From assembly GCA_039090855.1 (NCBI GenBank), contig CM076990.1, positions 203,846,490 through 203,910,489 on the forward strand: 64,000 nt of DNA. Direction: 5' to 3'. The position numbers and the translations under genes were made by a program. Under the pieces are notes generated by a model that searched no databases, was not told the origin of the DNA, and saw only the letters and a list, made by a program, of their open reading frames with translations. Origin of the DNA: Macrothele yani. Lineage: Eukaryota; Arthropoda; Arachnida; Araneae; Macrothelidae. Shown here piece by piece: positions 33,443-44,822 of this stretch. The stretch's first letter is position 1. Each line of letters starts with the position of its first letter.

Positions 33443-34939
33443 TTTTAATACCCCACTGACAGTCCCGATCCACCAAATTATGCAGAGAATTAGATAACCG
33501 ATAATTTCAAATAATGAAAAAAACTTCATTTAAGCTGCCTCGTCCTTTCTTAAAATATAATTAATTAAAACATGAAAAAATCAATACTTTTCGTTGTATT
33601 TACAAAAAGAGAACATGAAATCAAATTCTTCTTTCACCCAAGTAAAAATTCACGGAAAAGCGATGCTCACCTTTTAGTTAAGAGGGATAAAACTGTAGAT
33701 GTCTTTCACCCTTGCATAGCCAAACGCATTTTTCCCCTTCTGTGAAATCATTCTAAGGGAGGCAATTAAAGCTAAGCCTTTTTTTTCGAATTGAAAAGAT
33801 TTAAAATTTAAGATTTATTTTGGGATTCCTACTTTCTGCTTGACTAATTTCCACGCTGTACATAAGCTGCGTTCAGAAAACGGAAACACGCAGTGCTTTT
33901 AAATTTTACTCGGCTCTCTAGCGCATTCCGAAGGCATTTTCTATCTCTCTTTGGAGTGTGAGAAAGGTATTCCTCGAAACGTGTGGCCACTGACTGCCTA
34001 ACACTCCCAGCCTTATTTTAGAAACACGTAATAAGTGTTGGATGATTTCCGTGATTCTTTCGGAATTGAACTGAATGTTAATGGTTCTGATTTCTTTAAT
34101 TTTCATCGCAGCGTTAATGGCTTTTGAGTTCGTCTGCCCTTTAAGAAACAAATTTGTATCCAACGACCTTTCAGTGCCTGCATTAAGTCCGTCTTCTTCG
34201 AGAACCGGTTCGACCCGCCTTGCCCTACAGCTACATCAGTCGACTGAGAGCAGACGCATTTTCTCTGATTTGAACTCGACAGCTTTGCAGGAAGCGCGCT
34301 TGACAGTCGCCAAAAGAGTTATGATTATTAGATTTTCTGTTGCGTGACTTTCTGTTGCTGATGTCCCAGAATGTAATTCAAATACTCCCAGGTGGTCCGA
34401 TTTTTACTGCTTTCATTTACTATGCAACGTAATAAAATCATTGTTCTCGCTGCAAAATTTCAGAGAATTCGCGCAATCGAATAAATATTGACAAATGTCA
34501 TGATAATTAATAGTTATTTAATTTCCCAACCAGATGATAATTCACAGATCATTATCTTCCTGCAGGAGATAATTTCAGAGAAATCTTCTGGGAAAACTTG
34601 AAATTATATTTCTGGAACGGAAATTGATTTCGTATATCACTTCTGAATAACGAGTCAGTGTAACTTAATATGCCGTCATAAAAAATGCAAAAGTTGTACA
34701 AAAAAAGGAAAAAAATACATATTGAAAAATTAAGGATTTATTCTCAGTGTGAAAGGACACACACATCATAATTAGATTAGAACAGATATTGTGTTTGATA
34801 TTTGGACGCTTATTTCTGTAGAAACGTGTTTTACAAAGTTGATGCGCCAAATTTTGATTTCTTTCTTCTTATTCTGAACACCAGAACATCAGTTTTTTTA
34901 GCACGTCTTCAGTAAAAATAAAAGATCGTGCTTATGTTA
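33443..34939. other. Unassigned AT-rich sequence
   Basis: No gene, tandem array or element end recognised. Short ORFs (33918-34163 minus, 34075-34347 plus) overlap on opposite strands without known domains. Confidence 0.35.
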
Positions 34940-36260
34940 TCAGTTTGTTCGTCCGTCAGTCCGTATGTGGACATCATATCTCTTCAACTGTTAGTCCGAT
35001 TTGAAAAAAAAATAGTTTTGCATTGGGAAGCTCGTAATATGCGAATGATTCTTCACTTCATTTTGTTTTACGATACGATTTCGCTGCTAGAGGGCGTAAA
35101 TGCAGATGATATCGAATTGAAAATGCATTTTATTCCATATATTTATTTCTAAAGATTCGATTGAAAAAATCCTTTTACCTTTCAATTCCATTTATGTCGA
35201 AGAGTATTTTAGGTATAGATACTTTTTCGAGTTACGCATAGAATTTCCGTTAGGGGGCGTAAAATTAAATTGCGTTTTCCACGATATCTGTACTTCTAAA
35301 ACTCCTCTTTTAAAATTTGTTTCCTTCAGCGGATACAGCTCCTGATGAGAAATATTTTGCATATAATTTCTAATTTTTTGTTAAAGACTGGTTCGGCCAC
35401 CAGGGGGCGTAAATGGTAATTTCTGCTTCAGATATATTTGCAACAAAATCTGAGCTTTTAAAGTATTGATTGAAGAAATTCTTTCATGGACCGATGCTAC
35501 TCACGTCGGTAAACCTTTTCGAACAGTTTCTTCTTAAAACGTTGCATGGTTTCTCCGCCAAGGGGCGTAGATGCATATCTCATTTTTGTCAATATATCTT
35601 CTTCTAATTGTCCGATTGTAAAAATTCCATCTATATTGAATATAGTTTCCGGTGAGACATGTTTTTCATATAATTCAAAATTTTCAAGTAATTCATGGAC
35701 TTTCCGTTAGGGGGTGCAAAGATAAATTGCTTTTACCCCAATATCTCTGTTTCTAAAACTCCGATTATAAAAAAAAATCTGCAGGGGATACAGCTCGAGA
35801 TGGGAAATCTTTTGGAAATAATTTATAATTTTTGGTAAAAAATTGTTTGGCCACCAGGGGGCGTAAGTGTTAATTTCTGCTTTTGATGTATTTGAAGCAA
35901 AATCTCAGCTTCTAAAATCTCGATTGAAAAAAAATTCGCTTGTGGACTGGTACAACTCATGTCGATAAACGTTTTGAGAATACCTTCTCCTTAAAATAAT
36001 GCATGTGTTTCCAGCCAGAAGACGTAGATTCATATCTGATATTTGTCGATATCTCTGCTTCTAAGAGACAGATCTAAAAAAATATTTCTTTGTTGGAGAG
36101 CGTTTCCGCTGCGAAATGTTTCTCATATAATTTTACTTTTTTCTTAAAACACAAGTCTGCCACCAGACGGCGTAAGTTCACGATTCCGTTACAGCAATAT
36201 CTGCGGTTTTAAAAACCCGATTGAAAAACTGTTTTCTTCGGCCAGATAGTACTTTTCTCC
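34940..36260. repeat. Diverged ~155-bp tandem array with a repeated AGGGGGCGTAAAT word
   Basis: The core word recurs at about 35087, 35251, 35397, 35558, 35707, 35851, 36013 and 36160, spaced 144-164 bp. Each unit also has an 'ATATCT...CTTCTAAAACTCCGATT' segment and a GAAA(T/A)GTTTT...ATATAATTT segment. Two unit types alternate (GTTAGGGGGCG-like and CCACCAGGGGGCG-like). Two cores (35397-35409 and 35851-35863) read CCACCAGGGGGCG exactly. Confidence 0.82.
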
Positions 36261-36644
36261 ATACCGGTTCCATTAACTTTGAATTGCTTTGGTAAATTTA
36301 ATTCGCGTCAGAACGGATTCAAAACACGTGGTCAATACCTTGAAAATTCGTTGTTGTTTTTTTTGTTTTTTTTTTTTTGTTTTCACTTAGGTAAGTTTTC
36401 ATTGACTGCCATTAACCGGATGAAGACCTTTTATGCTGTCTTTTCTTTCCTGCTGAAGTCTGGGAATAGGGTTGGAAAGCGATCTCGACTTTTTGAAAAT
36501 TAAAAAAATGTTATGTTGCGAAAAAGCTACAGACGGTCACACGCGGGAGCAGGAGGTAAAAATGTAGCTTCTGAGTTCAAGTGAAAGTAAATATTCAGTG
36601 CATAATACGTTATCTCAAACTCCCTTTCCAGCAAAGGTCAATTG

Positions 36645-37400
36645 CTTGGGTCTGTCAGTACGTTTTGCTGGTTGGGAGGTATCTTATGCTTGCCAGTACG
36701 TTTTGCTGGTTGGGGAGCACCTTAGGTCTCCCAGTACGTTTTGCTAGTTGGGGGCATCTTAGGTTTGCCAGTACGTTTTGCTGGTTGGGGAGCACCTTAT
36801 ATCTGCCAGTACGTTTTGCTGGTTGGGAGCACCTTAGGTCTGCCAGTAGGTTTTGATGATTGGGGAGGCACCTTAGGTCTGCCAGTACGTTTTGCTGGTT
36901 AGGGACATATTATGTCTGCCGGTACGTATTGCTGGTTAGGGAGCACCTTAGGTCTGCCAGTACATTTTGCTAGTTGGGGGGCACCTTAGGTCTGCCAGTA
37001 CGTTTTGCTGGTTGGGGAGCATCTTCGGTTTGCCAGTACGTTTTGCTGGTTGGGGAGCATCTGAGGTTAGCCAGCACGTTTGGCTGGTTGGGGGCATCTT
37101 ATGTCTGCCAATACGTTTTGCTGGTTGGGTAGCACCTTAGGTCTGCCAGTACGTTTTGCTGGTTGGGGAGCACCTTAGATTTGCCAGTACATTTTGCTAG
37201 TTGGGGGCACTTTAGGTCTGCCAGTACGTTTTGCTGGTTGGGGAGCGCCTTAGGTCTGCCAGTACGTTTTGCTGGTTGGGGGCATCTTGTGTCTGCCAAT
37301 ACGTTTTGCTGGTTAGGGAGCACCTTAGGTCTGCCAGTACGTTTTGCCGGTTGGGGGACACCTTAAGCCTGTCAGTGCTGGTTCGAGGGCCCCTTAGGTC
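36645..37400. repeat. 38-bp minisatellite, about 19 copies
   Basis: Unit: CTGCCAGTACGTTTTGCTGG followed by TTGGGGAGCACCTTAGGT. Unit lengths vary by 0-3 bp in the G-run. Both strands are open over long stretches and give repetitive peptides (for example VRFAGWGHL); these are products of the repeat rather than genes. Confidence 0.95.
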
Positions 37401-37779
37401 TGCTGGTGATGCACTACATTCAGCAAATTTGACTAAAGAATGATTAACCGATTTTGATCTCTTTTATCTAAGCACCATTGATGTGGCAACCTAAATTCAT
37501 ACTTGTGTCAATCTCTGTGTGTTCATGTGGTGAAGTCAGGCCGTCAAGTACGTGATCTGGGAGAGTAGTAGTTTCCTTTAACATCATTCCAACATTGTAA
37601 TGCCGAGGACGGCTTGCTTACTGTGATTCCGGAAGAGCATCTAGGGAATTTTGTCTGTATAGTGTTTATATAGACGGCACCGGCAGGGAGTATCGGTTAG
37701 CCAGTACGAAGGCCATGTAATGAGGAACGGAAATTAAGTTTCGCAGTTTAAACAGAAATGACTATCATCACAAAGAAAG

Positions 37780-38800
37780 TTGGAACCAGTATGTCTAAAA
37801 CCGCATGCATTGTTGGCTGTTCAAGGGCCGTCGTAGTGGTTTGGCTGGAATAACCCGAAGAGGGACCAGCACATACATCCTACGTTCCAGAAAGGGAGGG
37901 GCCACTACTGCTTGACAATTAAGGTGAACGCCTGATGGCATGTGCTGTCCGGGAAAACAGACGGATCACAATCTTTCAATTAAAATCAGGCTCTCACCAG
38001 AGCCAATAGAGAAACATTTTCGATCATTCAATCCAGTGTACTCTCTTGCTGATTAGCCTAAGAAGTCGGTGCCCCGTTCATGGGCTTGTACTGACCGACG
38101 GTTATCGACATCGCCGTCTGCAGTGAGCACGAAAGCAAGAAGACTGGACTTTTGCGTTAATGGAAAAGAGTCTCCTGATCGGAAGAGTCCAGGTTCCAGC
38201 TCCCATGCAGATAGAAGGGCTCGTATACGAATAGCTGCATTTAGACTACACGTTTAGAAGAAAACAGCCCGGCAGCTGCGATATGGTGCAATGAGGATTG
38301 TTTGCTTGGACATCATAGGATTTCCTTGAACAACATATCCTCAGTAGAGACACCGTTTCGGACCAAGTGCTGATCTACATGATGACCGTGCTTCTGGATG
38401 ACATTTGAATTTATCAGCAAACAACGCTCCATGTCACAAGACAGACGTTACACGGGGACACTTCGGTGATCATGGCCAAGCGCTTTGGGTATTCCCCTAG
38501 GGGCCAAATTTCCCCGGCCGCCCCGGTGGCGCAGTGGTCTAAGGCGCTGGCCTATGATTATTCGTCCGTAAGGGGTCCGGGTTCGAATCCCGGTCAGGCA
38601 TGGATGTTGTGTTTGTCTTACGGCACTGGCTCTCTCCCTTCCCTGGAGCCAATGACCCTAAATTAGGGACGGGCGACTGCTTATAGCCCATTGAGTTGCT
38701 CACGGTGGTCGTTAAACCTCCAACCAAAAAAAGAAAAAAAAAATTTCCCCGAAGTGAATCCCATCAGACATTCGCGAGATGCAGTAGGTACCAGCTTTCG
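37780..38800 (+). pseudogene. Heavily decayed Tc1-like transposase, split by a SINE
   Basis: Scattered but ordered matches: IVGCSRAVVVVWLE (37810 on), WKRVS-stop-SEESRFQLP (38160-38205, first catalytic region), NNAPCHKTDVT (38417-38450, where the family has DNAPCHKT) and, beyond the SINE, PEVNPIRHSRDAV (38749-38790, where the family has PDLNPIEHLWDAV). Order and spacing fit Tc1. The catalytic Glu position is Arg and many stops occur. This is the oldest-looking transposase here. Confidence 0.7.
38516..38740 (+). mobile_element. Full-length tRNA-derived SINE (family A), cleanest copy
   Basis: Flanked by AAATTTCCCC at 38506-38515 and 38741-38750. Box A-like TGGCGCAGTGG at 38527-38537 and a perfect box B GGTTCGAATCC at 38580-38590 form a Pol III-type internal promoter. 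A ~120-bp non-tRNA body ends in TTAAACCTCCAACC and an A-rich tail (AAAAAAAGAAAAAAAAAA). Length 225 bp. The tight target duplication and intact boxes suggest it is the youngest copy in the window. Confidence 0.95.
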
Positions 38801-40675
38801 CCTGTCCATGCGGGTGCTTTACTTTATCCACGACACAGGGGTGTCATTCTTCTCAAATGGTGTCGCCTTTCACTATCTGTTGGGCTATGTCACGCCAGAT
38901 TTAAGCTATTACCACTGTTTAAAAGAAGCCCAACACTTTACCACGTAGGCGGTAATATGTTCGTTTACCAGTGTTCGACATAACTATTTGACCGAAGAAA
39001 AATACAGTTTACCTTTCTCAAAACACGCTATATAAAAATGTGGCTTTTTAATAAATTTTTCAGAGCTGAATAAGTTACAAATGATTAATTTTATGCCGGT
39101 ACATGTATTATTATATGTAATAATCCACACCATTTCAGTTTAGGAGTTACGAAAAATCAAAAGTGTAAGAGTTTAAATCTCTAGTGTCTGAAAGGAGTTT
39201 AATTCTCTCTGAAAGTCACGAAAAAAGTAAAAGATTTTTTCCGAATAATTTTTTAACTTTAAAACTATCGCTTCTGTTTGTCACACCAGAAACAGCCAAT
39301 CAATCTTCGCATCGAGAAGACTGTGAAAAATTTCAGAATGATTGAGCAGTTATATCATTTTAAATTTATTAGCCAAGCGTTCACCAGGTAAGGTCATCGA
39401 CACTCTCCGAAACGAAGTTGAAAATTTGTTGACGAAGACCGAGCTACGAGAGGGATATTCGCTAAATACTAAAAGAATTTACTGGAGAAAATTAAAGAAA
39501 TGCAGTGATTTCAGACAAATGTTGTCATTATGATTTTGTTCATAAATCATACTCGATAGAACGATGTTACCGTTTTATCTCTTATCGCAAGGATATCTAC
39601 CTTATATTTTTTGAAAAATTTCATGTCACAAGATGAAAATCTTATAGTGAAACCAGGTGAACACTTACGGAAAAGTGAAACATGCAATGAATTCATACAA
39701 TTGTAATTAGTTGTCTAAATGTGTGAAACGGATTCATTTCCCTATCTAATTGAAACAGAGAGAAAAGTATTTTACTTATTTAAGTTGTCACAGTGCTTTC
39801 TTTTAATAATGTCCTCAATTTTCTGCATTTGTTACATTCTTTTAATGGCCTTTGTTAGTTGAAAACTTTCCAGCTTTGATTTTATCGAACCTACGGGATT
39901 CGTATCGTAGGAGCACAATATTGTTTCATTGTATTTTTAACATTTTGTGTTGAATTTCAGTGCAAGTAACGATGAAATAATGGCGTTTAAGCATCCCTTC
40001 TTAATTTTCAGAATATGAACAGTTCATTCTCATGGGAAAACAGAATACTTACCTCCATTACAGCTGAGCATCATTTAAGTGAATATTGCTGCACCTCTTG
40101 ACCGTGAAGAATGTTTAAAATGTTTGACAACTAATTTTGACACAATGATGAAAAAAAAAAAAAAAAACTACTGCCACTAGATCAAATACAGACACATCAG
40201 CACTCAAATGAGAACTCAATTTTTTTGCACAGAAGTTCACTATTTAATTTCCTATAACCATGAGTGCACATTATAAGACCCTTTGCGCAACACCTGAAAA
40301 CTATGAAAGTTTTACTAAGGCTTAGACTGTTTTAATTTTGTCCATCTGCGTTAGATAAAGTAACTTCTTTATTAGATCGATATAAACTAATACACATAAA
40401 TGTCATCAAAATCTGCGTAACAAATAACATCCACATATGTGCAGTAAAATTACTAAAATAACCATAAACAACTTTCAATCAAAGGACAAATTTCGGCGCA
40501 TATGCTTTTCCGAAATTTCAGTTCGTTGGGAAAGAACGTAGTTTACAAGAAAACACTCATGACGCGCTGGTGAGCTTCTAGATATCTGTGGTTACTGCGA
40601 GTTAACTTACTCCCACAGCCCAAAATTCGCCATAAACTAAAGATCAGTGTTTTATCTGTGATTAACATCGGTTTT
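38801..40675. other. Unassigned AT-rich sequence
   Basis: Nothing recognised apart from a poly-A run at about 40148-40167. It may include the remaining 3' end of the Tc1 relic up to about 38990. Confidence 0.35.
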
Positions 40676-41246
40676 TATGAGAATTTTTCCGAGACTCACT
40701 TATTAACGTGGAAAGAGCGATGATTTCTGTTTGGTTTTCCTGATCCACGTCGAGTGTTTGAATTAATTATCCATTCCTCATTCGTCCGAAAAGGGTGCGG
40801 GTTCGAATCCCGGTGAGGCATGTATGTTGTGTTTGTCTTACGGCCCTTCCCTGTAACCAGTAACCCTAAATTAGGGACGGGTGCCTGCTTATAGCCCATT
40901 AAGGTGCTCACGGTGGTCGTTAATCCTTCAATTTAAAAAAACATCCATTCGCCTCCCAGTTATTTGTTCAGTTGCTGCTTTCCATCTTTGGTGAATCCCC
41001 AACACTGTGCTAGGCTCCATTAAGCAACCTGCCATGTAGTTTGGCAGTTAATCACATGTGAGTCTGGAGAATTCGAGGCAGCTGTGGTGCAGTGCTAGCA
41101 TGTCCGGCGCGTAACTGGAAGACCCTGGGTACGATTCCAGGTGGCGGCCGATGAGAATTTTTCCGAGACTCACTTGTTAACGTGGAAAGAGCGATGATTT
41201 CTGTTTGGTGTTCCTGATCCACGTCGAATGTTTGAATGAATTAATA
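40676..41246 (+). mobile_element. Second tRNA-like SINE family (family B), partial tandem dimer
   Basis: The segment GAGAATTTTTCCGAGACTCA...AACGTGGAAAGAGCGATG occurs at 40679 and again at 41153, so one tail precedes a full unit. The head at about 41087-41150 has a tRNA-like A box (TGGTGCAGTGCTAGCATG) and B box (GGTACGATTCC). Related units are at 57735-58202. The first tail is interrupted by a family A SINE at 40777-40942. Confidence 0.8.
40777..40942 (+). mobile_element. 5'-truncated family A SINE inserted in a family B SINE
   Basis: Starts within the tRNA head just before ATTCGTCCG, keeps a perfect GGTTCGAATCC B box and the body, and ends in an A-rich tail. Flanked by ATCCATTC at 40769-40776 and 40943-40950. 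Confidence 0.9.
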
Positions 41247-41901
41247 AAACATCGGTTGTCGAAAGCGCTTTAACACTGGGCATTACGAGCTCTGATCAAG
41301 AAACCTTTTCCTCAAAGAGCGCATGCGTCTCGTCGCCTACACTTTTATAACAACGACCTCTCATCTTCGCTGCTGCTCCAAAATCTAGGCTATAGCGATA
41401 AAAATGCAAAACCTCGCACATCTTTTTCCAATTCTAAAAACATCAGAAACTCGAGGTGTGAAAAGTACGTCTCGTGATCGCACTTTTTGTTACCTTTATA
41501 TTTTTTCGCCATCAAAACAGAGTCACTGCTGACCAAAAACATAAACAGGGTTCTTCTGCTCAGGAATATACTAAATAATGTGATACTAAACGGCGCTATT
41601 TTTCTCGTCACAAAAGCGTAAGACAAAAGGTTCTGACATTCTTTGATGTGATACTAACAAAATTCAGAATAAGAGATGAGAATAAAGTTCTTAACATCTG
41701 TCCAATAACCTCTCTGCCTTTATCTATACGTTATAACATTGTATGTATAGATGTACAATGCATTACATTCTGTATGCGTTATATATGTACGCGTACGCAT
41801 ATTGTCGGAAATAGTAAATCTCCGCAGTGCTTCACAGCCCGCTCAAAAAAGGAAAGCAAAAAAAAAAAAAAATAACATTCACAATCATGCAAAGCAGCGA
41901 C

Positions 41902-41968
41902 GTTGACGTATCACGTCACGAACCGTCATCAAGCCGCTATAAAAACGAACCGTCTTCGTATAGAGGCG
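41902..41968 (+). promoter_or_regulatory. Candidate Pol II promoter: CRE-like sites and TATA box
   Basis: TTGACGTATCACGTCACG (41902-41919) carries two CRE-type half sites. TATAAAAA follows at 41938-41945. A transcription start would be expected near 41965-41972, about 40 bp before the ATG at 42007. Judged by motif only. Confidence 0.4.
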
Positions 41969-42006
41969 GAGTATAGCCAGAAGTATATCTCGGTGACCTG
42001 TGGAGT

Positions 42007-42234
42007 ATGACCTGGAGAGTCCGAGTGAGATGTCGACAAAGTTTCATGTCGTTGGAGTTTAAAGGAATTATGAAGCAACTACGAGGATCTGCTATGGATA
42101 AGCCTCAAGTGATGACACAGTGCATACTGCCCTTTTTTATGGATTATGACGACGGATCCAGCTCAAGTGTCCAGCGGAGTTTTCCCGATGTCTCTAAGAA
42201 CAGTAAGCCTAAAGTCTCTTTTCAACAAAGTTGA
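42007..42234 (+). CDS. Hypothetical small ORF downstream of a TATA-type promoter
   Basis: A 75-codon ORF (MTWRVRVRCRQSFMSLEFKG...), ending with a Ser/Lys-rich segment. I do not recognise a family. Its only support is position: it is the first ATG after a plausible CRE-plus-TATA promoter, in a stretch free of identifiable transposons. It has no signal peptide or membrane segment. It could be a complete small protein, a first exon, or chance. Confidence 0.25.
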   Translation: MTWRVRVRCRQSFMSLEFKGIMKQLRGSAMDKPQVMTQCILPFFMDYDDGSSSSVQRSFPDVSKNSKPKVSFQQS

Positions 42235-42239
42235 ATTTG

Positions 42240-43780
42240 AACTCTTTCTGATAGTGTGTTGTATAATATGTTTTATCAGTCAGTTCAACTGAACGTCCTT
42301 CTTATTTTGAACACGGTAACAGAAGTGTATAGCTTAGGTCAACGGTGTATACGTTATGTTCATTTCACCTTCAGATAAAGTTAATTTTTGTTCTCATTAA
42401 TGCTTCGTCATATTTAGCAGCTTGTGTTAAAATTTACTTAGTCAGCATTCCTTTATTGCTAAAAGCAACTGCGCCCTTCAAACAACACATATGTGATATT
42501 CTATGGAAAAATATTGCAATAATCAATTTCGCTTTCCATTTTACCGGTTTTATACAAGATATCAGATTTTGGAGAGCTCTATTTAAAATGAAAATATGCC
42601 GCTATTTATATAGAAACAAGATTGCGTTTAGCTGAAAAACTTTCTTGCTTCACTAATCTGCCAGTACCGCAAAGTAAAATAGATAAGAATATTGTATTGT
42701 ACGTAATCAACTTTGATTTCTGACTGACCATCTTTGTCTTAACGTAATTCTGTAGGGCTGACAAGATTGATTATTTCCTTTGTCAAATCCCAATGAATCT
42801 TACTGTATTCATTAATAACAGTCGCCGAGTAATTAAAGTCTGACACTTGTTCTAGCATCTGTCTCCCAGTAACAATATGTTTTTGTGAGAAGTTGAAAAT
42901 TCGGACCTTCGGTCATTTGTCTTAGTACCGCTAATGGCGAACAAAATGGCTTCACCCTATTACTCTCGAATGCTTCCGACGCTTCGCATTTAGAATTTTC
43001 GAAAAAGTTTAGTAACTCCGTTTGTTCTCAATTCTTGATGCACCGCCTCTTCATTTCCTTCATGCATAATAAAGAAAAAAGAGTCAAAGTTAGCGTACCC
43101 AAGCATGACAATTGGAAGTATATATCTTCCGAACACGGTGTTCTGAAAGCGGTGAGCCATCAATTTTAATAAGTAATGTAATAATAGATGAAAGAATAAA
43201 AACAGAAAAGCAGCAACACGTTTCCAGGAGTTGAAGAGCCCATGGGAGTGTTAAATGATCGGCTACCATCCTGTATTTATTGTTTCTCGATCATAGATCA
43301 TGACGATCGGCGAGTTGCAATTCCTCAAGGAGGCAATTATTTTCACCCCGTATCCCACTTATTGGGACCAGTTGGTTCTTTCACCATGGGCTCCCGAGAT
43401 ACCAAGTACTTTGTTGCGTTGACAGATTGAAATAGCAGCCTTTCTACAGACAGACACACACACATGCAGAGAGAGAGAGAGCGGGTGAGAGAGAGGGTGA
43501 GAGAGCATTGGAAGTTATTATTGTTCTTTGTTCTATCGCTTCCTTCCTTTCCTTCCCTCCAAGCGTTTATTCATCCCTTCCTCACGTTCATTTTCTCCAG
43601 CGAGATATCTATGATCGATGAAGCAAGCAAGAAAAAATTGCACATTGTGTTTAATTTGATGTATTGCGATCAAATGATTGCAGAATATTGACTTTTGAGG
43701 CGCCCAAAACAAACTAACATGCATTTCTTTGACTTCTCAAACTACTTTTAGGCACGAAGGAGGGAACAGCAAATTTTAAC
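42240..43780. other. Unassigned sequence with a CA/GA microsatellite
   Basis: No gene recognised. At 43451-43506 there is an imperfect ACACAC / GAGAGAGAG microsatellite. The plus ORFs 42345-42635 and 43242-43430 lack recognisable domains. Confidence 0.4.
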
Positions 43781-43781
43781 A

Positions 43782-43975
43782 TTTTTTTTCGAATTTGAGG
43801 GCTTAACGACCACTGTGAGCAATTTTATGGGCAATAAGCAGTCTCCTGTGCCTAATTTAGGGCCACTGGTTGTAGGACAGAGAAAGAGCCAGTGCCATAA
43901 TACAAACACAACAACCTCCACGGGATTCGAACCCAGGCTAATGGTCAGGAACCAGTGCTTAGATCACTGCACCGC
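43782..43975 (-). mobile_element. Family A SINE, diverged
   Basis: Minus-strand copy: poly-T at left, TTAACGACCACTGTGAGCAA tail word, body, B box complement GGATTCGAACCC near 43922, and a degraded head ending ACTGCACCGC. Part of the head between the A and B boxes is deleted. Confidence 0.85.
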
Positions 43976-43980
43976 TTTTG

Positions 43981-44073
43981 ACATTTTCTATGATATTATG
44001 CACATTTACTTACATTTTCTATGATATTATGCACATTTACTTACATTTTCTATGATAATATGCACATTTACTC
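43981..44073. repeat. 31-bp tandem repeat, three copies
   Basis: Unit ACATTTTCTATGATATTATG followed by CACATTTACTT; the third copy has one base change. It lies exactly between the SINE and the LINE fragment. Confidence 0.93.
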
Positions 44074-44074
44074 A

Positions 44075-44822
44075 AAACGATTCTAAATTAACTTGGAAAC
44101 ATTTAAACAGATTACTGGGTAAATCTTCTGGTTCAATTAAACTACAATACCTAACTAATTTAACCCAAAAATTACATCCAAACGGGATATAGTTAATGAA
44201 ATCAATAATCACTTTATATTAGCTCCGCAAATTCTTAAACAGCAAGTTTTACTTACAAATTCTCAATATCATCAGTACTTTCAGAATTCACAACAATCAA
44301 ACACGTTTCACTTACTTAAAATTACACGATCTGAACTTTTACACTTGTTGTTGCAAATTAATGTCAATAACGGACCTGGATATGATGAAATTTCACCATT
44401 GGTTATTAAACATGAGGCTCATATTATTGTGGAGTCACTTTTGTTGATCTACAATTCTATATTTACTACAGGCATATTCCCAGATGCTCTAAAAATGAAT
44501 AAAATCACTCCTAAATACAAGAAAGTTTCGGTAAACGAAGCAAATAATTATCAGCCAATTGCAAATTTGACTATATTTGCTAAATTGCTAGAAAAAATAA
44601 TGTACATTACATAACTTTCCTTTTTACAAAAATACAACATATTTAACAAAAATCAATTTGGCTTTCTCCAAATAAATCAACAGAGCTTGCAATTTCATTT
44701 ACACATAACGGAATCCAACAAAGTGCTATAAAAATCAATCAACAATTGCAATTTTCTTAGATTTATCTAAGGCTTTTGAAACGCTAAACCATGATATTTT
44801 ACTAACCAAATTATTAGGTGCA
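44075..44822 (+). pseudogene. LINE reverse transcriptase fragment (same class as 5.3-7.6 kb)
   Basis: Plus-strand reading: an N-terminal stretch ending LLLQINVNNGPGYDEISPLV, GIFPDALKMNKITPKYKKVS, NNYQPIANLTIFAKLLEKIM (44345-44614), then after stops KYNIFNKNQFGF and FLDLSKAFETLNHDILLTKL, the first catalytic region, ending at 44822 where the satellite starts. Stops and frame changes occur after 44614. The rest of the RT is missing. Confidence 0.85.

Noticed and set aside
36645..37400. CRISPR-like regular repeats
   Set aside because: Units are contiguous with no unique spacers, and the sequence is eukaryotic. It is a minisatellite.
38516..38600. tRNA gene (A box, B box, GGTTCGAATCC)
   Set aside because: The tRNA-like part is followed by a constant body and A-rich tail, is flanked by a target duplication and recurs many times: a SINE head, not a tRNA gene.
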